From the NCBI GenBank assembly GCA_016845225.1, contig JAERTB010000011.1, forward strand, positions 1 through 48,863: 48,863 nucleotides of DNA. The letters are read 5' to 3'. Each line of letters opens with the position of its first letter. Position 1 is the stretch's first letter. The notes beneath the pieces were generated by a model. The model saw only the letters and a list, made by a program, of their open reading frames with translations. It searched no databases and was not told the DNA's origin. This DNA comes from Candidatus Woesearchaeota archaeon. GTDB taxonomy: Archaea; Nanobdellota; Nanobdellia; SCGC-AAA011-G17; UBA489. Shown in pieces: positions 37,650-45,294 of the stretch. The position numbers and the translations under genes are program-made.

Positions 37650-39691
37650 CTGGAGCAATAAATCTAAAAAATCATAAAGAAATAACTAGCAACGCATTAA
37701 ACAAAATTCTTTACAGAGGGCTAGATAATAAAAAAATCCATTCAGGAGAAAATTTCACTTTTGCACATTGTTTGCATTCTATTGTTGGAAACAAGCCTCA
37801 ACCACTGATAAAAGGAGATTTTATCTTCGGTTCTAATTGTGAAGTTTATAATTGGAAACAACTAAAACAAAAATACAACTTAAAGTCAGAAAATGATGCA
37901 GAATTATTATTCGACTTAATACTAAAAAAACTAAACCAACCAGAACAACTAAATTCAATTCTAAAAGAAGTAAATGGAGTGTTTGCATTTTTCTTACATA
38001 ATAAAAAAGAGAACTACACATTACTAGCAAGAGATATTCTAGGAGAAAAACCCTTATGGTTCTACCATAAAGATTCATTAACATTCGCATCAGAAAGAAA
38101 AGCAATTGCAACAGAAGAAATAGAACCAGAAGAACTAAATCCTAGAAAAATAATACTTTTCAATCACAAAACAAACAAATTAACATTCTTACATCAAGAT
38201 TTCTTCAAAATAGAACCAAAAGAAATCAACAAAGAAAATTTAAAACAGTTAATAGAATCTTCAATCCTACAAAGAGTTCCAGACAAACACTTAGGAATAC
38301 TATTCTCAGGAGGCCTAGACTCAACATTATTAGCACACATTCTAACAAAAAACAAAATCAAGTTCACTGCATATATGACGATAGCAGAATCTAAAACAAA
38401 AGAAATAGAAAATGCAGAAAAAATAGCAAAAGACCTAAATTTCAAATTAAAATTAGTAAAAACAAAAAAAGAAGACATTATCAAAGAATTACCAAAAATA
38501 ATTAACTTAATTGAAACAGCAGATCCGGTTAAAGTAGAAGTAGCAACTACCTTATATTTCTCATTAAAAGAAGCTCAAAAAGACAACATCAAAGTAATTT
38601 TCTCAGGCGTTGGTGCAGATGATATTTTTGGAGGATACAAAAGAATGCATCAATCACAAAACATTACATTAGATTCTTTATCCAACCTAAGAAGAATTTA
38701 TGAAAGAGACCTTTACAGAGACGACGTTCTTTCAATGGCACACAACATAGAACTTAGATTGCCTTACTTAGACAGAGAATTAGTTCAAGCATGCCTTAAC
38801 ACTCCTGACGAACATAAAGTCTCTGAAATTCCAAAGAAATTGATGAGAGAACTATCTCAAGAATTAGGATTATCTAAAGAATTATCACAACTAAAAAGAA
38901 ATGCTGCACAATACAGTAGCGGAATAGGAAAAGTAATTTCAAAAATAGTAAAAGAAAAAAATCAATACAAAGCAGAATATTTCTCCAATATTCTAAAAAG
39001 AAAAAATCTAAAACTGGGAGCATTATTTTCTTCAGGTAAAGATAGTGTATATGCATTACACATCCAACACAGACTAAACTATGATATTTCTTGTTTAATC
39101 ACTATAGATAGCCACAACAAAGACTCTTTCATGTTTCACACTCCAACTATAGAATTAGCAAAAACTCAGGCAGAATGTTTAGAAATTCCAATTATTTTAC
39201 AAAAAACAAAGGGTGAAGAAGAAAAAGAACTAAAAGATTTAGAATTAGCATTAATAAAAGCAAAAGAAATTTATCAAATTCAAGGAATAATAACTGGTGC
39301 AATTTTCTCAAACTATCAAAGAACAAGAATAGAAGAAATTTGCGATAAAATAAATTTAAAATGTTACTCTCCATTGTGGCATATGGATCAAGAAACAGAA
39401 ATGAAAAACTTAATTCAAAAAAATTACAAATTTATTATGACTAAAGTTGCTGCAGAAGGGTTAGACAAATCATTCTTAAAAAAGATTATAACTCAAAAAG
39501 AATTAGACAAATTAGTTAAATTAAATAAAAAATTACATATTAATGTTGCAGGAGAAGGTGGTGAATTCGAAACACTAGTTTTAGATGCACCCTTGTTCAA
39601 ATCAAAACTAAAAATAGAAGAAACAGAAATCATTGAAGAAAAAGATGGTTCTGCAACACTGATTATAAAGAAAATTTCAAAATGCCAATAA
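37637..39691 (+). CDS. AsnB-like glutamine-hydrolysing synthetase fused to Dph6-like diphthine-ammonia ligase
   Basis: MCGIAGA (Ntn Cys2), LFSGGLDSTLL, SGVGADDIFGGY, LSMAHNIELRLPYLD (AsnB), then GALFSSGKDSVYAL, GAIFSNYQRTRIEEI, GEGGEFETLVLDAPLF (Dph6). Confidence 0.93.
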   Translation: MCGIAGAINLKNHKEITSNALNKILYRGLDNKKIHSGENFTFAHCLHSIVGNKPQPLIKGDFIFGSNCEVYNWKQLKQKYNLKSENDAELLFDLILKKLNQPEQLNSILKEVNGVFAFFLHNKKENYTLLARDILGEKPLWFYHKDSLTFASERKAIATEEIEPEELNPRKIILFNHKTNKLTFLHQDFFKIEPKEINKENLKQLIESSILQRVPDKHLGILFSGGLDSTLLAHILTKNKIKFTAYMTIAESKTKEIENAEKIAKDLNFKLKLVKTKKEDIIKELPKIINLIETADPVKVEVATTLYFSLKEAQKDNIKVIFSGVGADDIFGGYKRMHQSQNITLDSLSNLRRIYERDLYRDDVLSMAHNIELRLPYLDRELVQACLNTPDEHKVSEIPKKLMRELSQELGLSKELSQLKRNAAQYSSGIGKVISKIVKEKNQYKAEYFSNILKRKNLKLGALFSSGKDSVYALHIQHRLNYDISCLITIDSHNKDSFMFHTPTIELAKTQAECLEIPIILQKTKGEEEKELKDLELALIKAKEIYQIQGIITGAIFSNYQRTRIEEICDKINLKCYSPLWHMDQETEMKNLIQKNYKFIMTKVAAEGLDKSFLKKIITQKELDKLVKLNKKLHINVAGEGGEFETLVLDAPLFKSKLKIEETEIIEEKDGSATLIIKKISKCQ

Positions 39692-39849
39692 TAATAGATG
39701 TTAGGTGTCCAAAATGTGGAAAATACCAAAAATTAGAAATTAGAAACCCAAAAATGACAGTATTCAATAAACCTGATTTAACAGGAAAAAGAAAAGTTTG
39801 TGTTTGGTGTGAAAAATCTTTCAAAGTTAGTAAAGATACTGTTCAATAA
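39682..39849 (+). CDS. Small zinc-ribbon protein (55 aa)
   Basis: MPIIIDVRCPKCGKYQKLEIRNPKMTVFNKPDLTGKRKVCVWCEKSFKVSKDTVQ*; CPKC/CVWC; overlaps the stop of the upstream gene; absent from ORF track. Confidence 0.8.
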   Translation: MPIIIDVRCPKCGKYQKLEIRNPKMTVFNKPDLTGKRKVCVWCEKSFKVSKDTVQ

Positions 39850-39916
39850 TCCAATTATAAATAACACCCTCTAAACCCTCTAATTCTTTAAATATCTCTA
39901 ATTAACCAAATATATT

Positions 39917-40918
39917 ATGATCAAATGGAGCGCTACGAAACTAAAAGATGCAACAGAGTGCATGTTTAAAATATACTTAAAATACGAAGAAAAAATCAAA
40001 TCTAAAGAAAATTACGCTCTAGCTTCAGGAAAACATGTTCATTCTTTCTGTGAAAAATTTAACGATCACAGATTAAAAAGAAACAATTACGAATCTGCAG
40101 AAAGTTTCGCAAAACAGGGAGCATATATGTGGAATAATTTAGTTCTACCTCAAAAAAATTTAGAAGAAAAATTCGAAGGTGAGAAATGGGCAACCTATAA
40201 TATAATGAAAAACTGTCTAACAAACTTCTATGACTTTTACGGAGATAGAGAAAAACCATTAGATGTAGAAAGAAGATTTGTTTTAGGCATTGAAGACTAC
40301 TTAATTGAAGGATATATTGACATAATAGACAAACCATTCAAACATATTGACCTAAAAACAGGATACCATAAACCAACAGAACAAGAACTAAAAAACGATT
40401 ATCAATTTACAATTTATGCTGCAGCATTGCCTTTCTTAGCACAAAGAGATCAAAGACTAAGAGAAATGTTTCAATTAACAAAAGCGCAAGAAAAAACACT
40501 AGACACTAACCCTTTAGACTTGATGGAAGAAGTTACAGGTGAATTCTACCATATGCGTTCAGGAACATTTGTTCCAATTAAAAAAACAAAAAACGATTTA
40601 CTAGAACTATTAAACACAATAGAATCGGTTTCACATAGGGCAGAACAAGGAGACTTCACGCATCACCGAGGAAGACATTGTGACTGGTGCCTATATGCAG
40701 ACAAATGTAATGAATATAGAAACAATGATCAAATAATTCTACCCGAACCAATTAGAGAGAAAAAACAAGAAGGATTGTTATTTGACATTAACAACCACAA
40801 ATTAAAGTTACATCAGGAAATACCAAAAATAAGATCAGTTAAAACTCCTCCAAAAAACAAAAAGAAAAAGAAGAAAAAATTAACAAAGAAAGACACCCCT
40901 TTATTCAAAGATCTTTAA
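39917..40918 (+). CDS. PD-(D/E)XK (RecB/Cas4-like) nuclease with predicted FeS cysteines
   Basis: LIEGYIDIIDKPFKHIDLKTG...YQFTIYA; Cys in ATECMFKIYL plus C-terminal HCDWCLYADKC. Confidence 0.85.
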   Translation: MIKWSATKLKDATECMFKIYLKYEEKIKSKENYALASGKHVHSFCEKFNDHRLKRNNYESAESFAKQGAYMWNNLVLPQKNLEEKFEGEKWATYNIMKNCLTNFYDFYGDREKPLDVERRFVLGIEDYLIEGYIDIIDKPFKHIDLKTGYHKPTEQELKNDYQFTIYAAALPFLAQRDQRLREMFQLTKAQEKTLDTNPLDLMEEVTGEFYHMRSGTFVPIKKTKNDLLELLNTIESVSHRAEQGDFTHHRGRHCDWCLYADKCNEYRNNDQIILPEPIREKKQEGLLFDINNHKLKLHQEIPKIRSVKTPPKNKKKKKKKLTKKDTPLFKDL

Positions 40919-41613
40919 CGCTCAGTTTCTCTGATTATGTTTTCAAGTTCAGTTCTAACTGCTTTTCTAGCAGCTCTTCTTAACCTAGAACCATAATTAT
41001 TTACTGAATCTTCTTTAACTACCACAATTTCAATCGGTCCGCCAGTATACAAATCATCAGTTTGTTCTATGGATTCATATGCATATCTCAAAGCCATATC
41101 GTGAGTAATTCCATCACCTTCTAAATATTTATCCACTTTCTTTTCTAAATAGTCCCTAGCAGAATCACTTCCAGAACCAATTGCTAAATATTCAGGATTA
41201 TCATCCTCATAAACTGGACGTTCCAGTACATTGCCCATCTTATCCACAAAATAAATTCCTAACTCTGGTTTAGAAGAAGCAAGTAAAAAATGTGCAGAAC
41301 AATCATCCCCATACTTTCTAGCAATTTTAGTATTTAATTCATTAACTTCTGAAAAATATTTGTTATTGATTGCATTCTCAATTAAACTACTAGACCCGCT
41401 TTCACTTCTTAAAACTTTAAAGAAACTTCTCAAAGGAGGACAATAAATTCCAGCAAAACCCATAGCCCAATCTTTTCCAATTGCAATTTTGTTAAATCCT
41501 GTAACTTTAGAAACAGGTATTCTATTATCTTCAAAATCAGTCATTTGGCTATCTGCAGCCAAGATTATTTCCTTAGACCCAGAATATGATTTAATTCCTA
41601 TAATTGCTGTCAT
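40915..41613 (-). CDS. Proteasome beta/HslV-like Ntn hydrolase
   Basis: MTAIIGIKSYSGSKEIILAADSQMT (Thr after Met), VSKVTGFNKIAIG, YLAIGSGSDSARDYLEK (SGS motif). Confidence 0.75.
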   Translation of the reverse strand: MTAIIGIKSYSGSKEIILAADSQMTDFEDNRIPVSKVTGFNKIAIGKDWAMGFAGIYCPPLRSFFKVLRSESGSSSLIENAINNKYFSEVNELNTKIARKYGDDCSAHFLLASSKPELGIYFVDKMGNVLERPVYEDDNPEYLAIGSGSDSARDYLEKKVDKYLEGDGITHDMALRYAYESIEQTDDLYTGGPIEIVVVKEDSVNNYGSRLRRAARKAVRTELENIIRETER

Positions 41614-41684
41614 TACTTTCTAAATCAGTCAAAGAGCATATTTAATCATTATTGTAATTAATCATCAGAACTTATAAACAAAAG
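41611..41684. repeat. 74-bp direct repeat, copy 1 (includes start codon and promoter of the Ntn-hydrolase gene)
   Basis: cattactttctaaatcagtcaaagagcatatttaatcattattgtaattaatcatcagaacttataaacaaaag; identical to 44096..44169. Confidence 0.97.
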
Positions 41685-41700
41685 AGTATATCGAATCTTA

Positions 41701-41832
41701 ATGTTACTAAAATACAGAAAAAAAGATAACTTAGACCTAGAGATAGCAAGTAAACGATGGAAAGAAATAGAAGAAGGTAAATTCTCTAAATCAAATGAAA
41801 AAGAATTCTTAAAAGAGCTAGAGAATTGGTAA
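41701..41832 (+). CDS. Small hypothetical protein (43 aa)
   Basis: MLLKYRKKDNLDLEIASKRWKEIEEGKFSKSNEKEFLKELENW*; inside the repeat-bounded island. Confidence 0.5.
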   Translation: MLLKYRKKDNLDLEIASKRWKEIEEGKFSKSNEKEFLKELENW

Positions 41833-41840
41833 AATACCCA

Positions 41841-42956
41841 TCACATACAATAAGGGTCAGATTTACAATCTAGGTCTGCACAATCCATCTTATTATCGTC
41901 ATCATTATCTTGCCAGTCATTACAAATTTCCTGTAACCCTTCACAATATCGATTTTTTTTGTAAACTTTCCCATTTTCTTCAGTAAAATAATCGCACTTA
42001 TAAACATAATATTCTGTTCCTGAAATTTCTTCCATATCATGTGCTAACCACCAAGTTTGATCGCATTCAGTAGTTTTAGGTGGACATGCACCTTCAAAGG
42101 AATTTTGCTGAAAATCTTCTACAGAGGGTGCATCAATTTCTTTTGTTTTTTTACCAGTGACCCCAATTTCTTCGACCCAATCTTCTCTTAAATTGTCAAA
42201 AGTATTGTCAAAAGATTCGGGAATTTTTGCACATGCTCCATCTTCTCTAAGAGATTCATAGTTTTCACCAATGGGTGGCCTTTTCAAATTACCTTTTACC
42301 TTTAGTCCTCCAACATATTCCTCCCCATGCAATTCTGCATTTTCAAAGAAATCTGAATAGGATGAGTAAGATTCTTTACCTCCGAATGATCTTTTTGCTT
42401 TTATTTTTACCACAATATTTGGGGCGCAATAATCATAAGTCCATTGATAATAAGTATGATCTAATAAATTTTTTCGATCTAAATATGCCCATAAAACATG
42501 CCTTTTAATAAATTCATGACTTGCCGGCCCTTCATTTTCTAGAATATACCTATAAACATATTCAGGGTATTCATTTTCATTGGTTGAATTATCTCCTTCC
42601 TTAAAATCATTAAGTACTTGATCAGCCTCAGATTTCACAAAGTTAAATAGATCATTATAATCTAAAATATAATCATCTTGGTCCTTAATTTCAAAAACAT
42701 AGATACTGGGGTCTGTAAAAACTCTATACTTTTCAGTTTCATAATCTAAATTTACCCTAAGGTCTCTACCAAAAACTGTTTTAAAAGATTGCAAAACAAC
42801 AGTTACATCTTGAAGATTTAATTCTACTTCTTGATTCTTTTCAACAGGCGGAGAGGGAGTTATAATCTCTTGAGATATATCCTCTGCATCTTCAGAACAC
42901 CCCATTAAACCTAACGATAGAATAATTACAACTAAAATAGAAAATTTTTTATCCAT
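41841..42956 (-). CDS. Predicted lipoprotein, secreted, Cys-rich C-terminus with Asp-rich metal-binding motif
   Basis: Lipobox LGLMGCSED; C-terminal ICNDWQDNDDDNKMDCADLDCKSDPYC. Confidence 0.8.
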   Translation of the reverse strand: MDKKFSILVVIILSLGLMGCSEDAEDISQEIITPSPPVEKNQEVELNLQDVTVVLQSFKTVFGRDLRVNLDYETEKYRVFTDPSIYVFEIKDQDDYILDYNDLFNFVKSEADQVLNDFKEGDNSTNENEYPEYVYRYILENEGPASHEFIKRHVLWAYLDRKNLLDHTYYQWTYDYCAPNIVVKIKAKRSFGGKESYSSYSDFFENAELHGEEYVGGLKVKGNLKRPPIGENYESLREDGACAKIPESFDNTFDNLREDWVEEIGVTGKKTKEIDAPSVEDFQQNSFEGACPPKTTECDQTWWLAHDMEEISGTEYYVYKCDYFTEENGKVYKKNRYCEGLQEICNDWQDNDDDNKMDCADLDCKSDPYCM

Positions 42957-43009
42957 ATAATCCTAAAAAGATTTTAACTATAAAACCTTATCTATTGGCT
43001 CATTTTAAG

Positions 43010-43378
43010 TTAAATATAGTCTACACCATATGTTCCTTTGCCTTTTTTCTTTTTTCTTGAATCAGTATATCCTGCATAGTTTAAACCTAAGGGGTCTTTT
43101 TCTTTTTCTGTCCGTTTGTTTTTTGCCCTACGAATATTTTCATTTCTTGACTTATGATCATGACAATTGGGACATAACGCCTGAAAATTTGAAATACGAT
43201 TATCACTCCTATCTCCATTTTTATGATCATAATGGGGCCTAATAGATGTGGTAAATTTAGTTGAACATTTTGTACACCTCCAATCTTGTTTGAAAAGTAA
43301 ATGTTCTTTTTGAGAAGGAGATATTCCTTTTCTTTTCTTTTTAACTTTTCCTAAATTAAATAAATTGTATTCATCCAT
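43010..43378 (-). CDS. HNH endonuclease
   Basis: RCTKCSTKFTTSIRPHYDHKNGDRSDNRISNFQALCPNCHDHKS (CxxC...H-DH...N...H, CxxC). Confidence 0.9.
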   Translation of the reverse strand: MDEYNLFNLGKVKKKRKGISPSQKEHLLFKQDWRCTKCSTKFTTSIRPHYDHKNGDRSDNRISNFQALCPNCHDHKSRNENIRRAKNKRTEKEKDPLGLNYAGYTDSRKKKKGKGTYGVDYI

Positions 43379-43379
43379 T

Positions 43380-44045
43380 TTATCTACAAAGAATTACATC
43401 ATCATAATCCATGTGAATCATACCGTTGCCACCAGTTCTTGTTCCAATACCAAAGTTCACAGGATAATTAAGATTTGTTACAGTATGGGACCAATAACTT
43501 CCATCCGGCCTTTTAATTTTAATTCTTGTTGAATTTGGAGCATCAAAGAATGCTTTAACTTTATATTTTCCTAGCTGATTAGAAATTGTCCCATTTTGTC
43601 CCCAGTATCCTATTAATCCATAAGATACCGTTAAATCAAGAGCATTACCATTAAGGAATATTCTATTCATTCTGTTTCCAGAACCACTTATATAATTTAA
43701 ATCAACTGAAACTGAGTCTCCAACTGTGAAATTATGACGTATCATTTCAAGTTTTACTCCTTTATCTGAAGGACTTATTTGTGCCGTATGGTAAACTCTT
43801 TTTGAAGTATTAATGAAATGTTCATCCATCATTCCTCCACTTTGAAAATCTGGAGATTCACTCCACTTATTTGTATTTAATGTTTGACTGTTAAATCTAT
43901 CATAAAATTTACAGGATTTTAACATTGGTGAAATTGATTGTTGACCAGTTACTTCTGATGATTGAAATGCTAAAGATAGGACTATTACCCCTAAAACTAC
44001 TCCAATAAATGCTTTATTTTTCGCCATAAATTTATCCAATTCCAT
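43380..44045 (-). CDS. Secreted concanavalin/LamG-like beta-sandwich protein
   Basis: Signal peptide MAKNKAFIGVVLGVIVLSLAFQ; FYDRFNSQTLNTNKWSESPDFQSGG...IHMDYDDVILCR. Supplied start 44117 is a TTG inside the repeat; 44045/44027 ATGs are more plausible. Confidence 0.65.
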   Translation of the reverse strand: MELDKFMAKNKAFIGVVLGVIVLSLAFQSSEVTGQQSISPMLKSCKFYDRFNSQTLNTNKWSESPDFQSGGMMDEHFINTSKRVYHTAQISPSDKGVKLEMIRHNFTVGDSVSVDLNYISGSGNRMNRIFLNGNALDLTVSYGLIGYWGQNGTISNQLGKYKVKAFFDAPNSTRIKIKRPDGSYWSHTVTNLNYPVNFGIGTRTGGNGMIHMDYDDVILCR

Positions 44046-44095
44046 CTCTTTCAATAGTTTAAGGAGATTTATATTTATATTTGTTCCTATTATAA

Positions 44096-44169
44096 CATTA
44101 CTTTCTAAATCAGTCAAAGAGCATATTTAATCATTATTGTAATTAATCATCAGAACTTATAAACAAAAG
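44096..44169. repeat. 74-bp direct repeat, copy 2 (ends exactly at tRNA-Ser 3' end)
   Basis: Identical to 41611..41684; flanking bases differ on both sides. Confidence 0.97.
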
Positions 44170-44252
44170 CGCCACGACCCGGATTTGAACCGGGATGTCC
44201 AGAAGGACCTGGATTAGCAGTCCAGTGCAATACCAAGTTATGCGATCGTGGC
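44170..44252 (-). tRNA. tRNA-Ser (GCT)
   Basis: GCCACGA/TCGTGGC acceptor, CTGGA-CTGCTAA-TCCAG anticodon arm, long variable arm, CCCGG-TTCAAAT-CCGGG T-arm. Confidence 0.95.
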
Positions 44253-44296
44253 TTACTCATTTTCTTATAATCTTAATTTATAAGCGTTATCAAAAA

Positions 44297-44378
44297 CGCC
44301 GCGAGTAGGATTTGAACCTACATATCCGAAGAAATCGGTTTTCGAGACCGACGCAATACCAAGTTATGCGATCGCGGC
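44297..44378 (-). tRNA. tRNA-Ser (CGA)
   Basis: GCCGCGA/TCGCGGC acceptor, TCGGT-CTCGAAA-ACCGA anticodon arm, long variable arm, GTAGG-TTCAAAT-CCTAC T-arm. Confidence 0.95.
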
Positions 44379-44457
44379 ACGATATTTCATTCAATTGATA
44401 ATTAATAAAACTAACCAAATATTTAAATATTATTTATAATCTCTATTTAAACAAAAA

Positions 44458-45255
44458 ATGCCTCATCCTAAAATACAAGAAGCCTATGAAAGGATAAACA
44501 ACTTAGAAAAAACTATAGAAGACCCTTCAAAAACTCAAGAAATAAAAGATTTAAGAAAAACGTTAGAAGAATTAGAATTAGAATTGAACACAGATGAAAA
44601 AACTGGAATTCTTTCAAAGACTGGTTTAGAAAAATTATTGAATACTACTATCTCATCTCAATGGCCAAGCGGAATAATCTACATAGACATGATGGGATTA
44701 AAAGAGATTAATGATAAATACGGACACACAACAGGAGATATAAAAATAAACCAGGTAGCTTACGGATTAAAGTATGTTTTACGTTCAGGTAAAGAAACTC
44801 CTGACCATGAAAGAAGAATGGCAGAAAAAGAAAATTTAAATGGATTAGACTTAATTTTTGATTTAAGCTCTAAAGATTCAGAGGTAGGAAGAATGTATTC
44901 TGGAGGAGATGAATTCATAGGAGTTTTACAAAACATAGAAGGATATAATGGTTTGAGGGCTGCAATGGAAAGATTATCGGAACATTTTAATTCAGAAGAC
45001 TTGCCAGCTATTGCAATTGGGGGCACAGTTCACGCGCCAAATAGTTCAATAGAAAGTTCAATAAGGTTAGCAGAAGAGGCAATGTATGAATCCAAACAAG
45101 CATTAAAAACAAGAAAAGACAATTTTGATTTAGATTCCTACGACACAGGATATGCAATAAACTATCCAAATATAGGAATAAATATATATTTACCAAGAAC
45201 AGAATTCTTAACCCCAATTAAAACAAAAGTAGCTAAATTAAAAAAAGTTGAGTAA
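44458..45255 (+). CDS. GGDEF-domain protein (putative diguanylate cyclase)
   Basis: IIYIDMMGLKEINDKYGHTTGDIKINQVA...VGRMYSGGDEFIGVLQN...SIRLAEEAMYESKQ; N-terminal coiled coil. Confidence 0.9.
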   Translation: MPHPKIQEAYERINNLEKTIEDPSKTQEIKDLRKTLEELELELNTDEKTGILSKTGLEKLLNTTISSQWPSGIIYIDMMGLKEINDKYGHTTGDIKINQVAYGLKYVLRSGKETPDHERRMAEKENLNGLDLIFDLSSKDSEVGRMYSGGDEFIGVLQNIEGYNGLRAAMERLSEHFNSEDLPAIAIGGTVHAPNSSIESSIRLAEEAMYESKQALKTRKDNFDLDSYDTGYAINYPNIGINIYLPRTEFLTPIKTKVAKLKKVE

Positions 45256-45294
45256 AACAAACCTTTATAATTCTTCTAATTCTCAATAAATTTG

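Noticed and set aside
39917-40918. Cas4 of a CRISPR system
   Set aside because: No array, cas1 or cas2 in the window; similar FeS nucleases are common outside CRISPR.
43380-44117. Lectin-like protein starting at 44117 as in the ORF track
   Set aside because: That start is a TTG inside the 74-bp repeat, and the signal peptide begins at the ATGs near 44045/44027.
44170-44378. Two tRNA-Ser genes as a recent tandem duplication
   Set aside because: Similar 5' halves are expected for isoacceptors; anticodon, variable and T arms differ.
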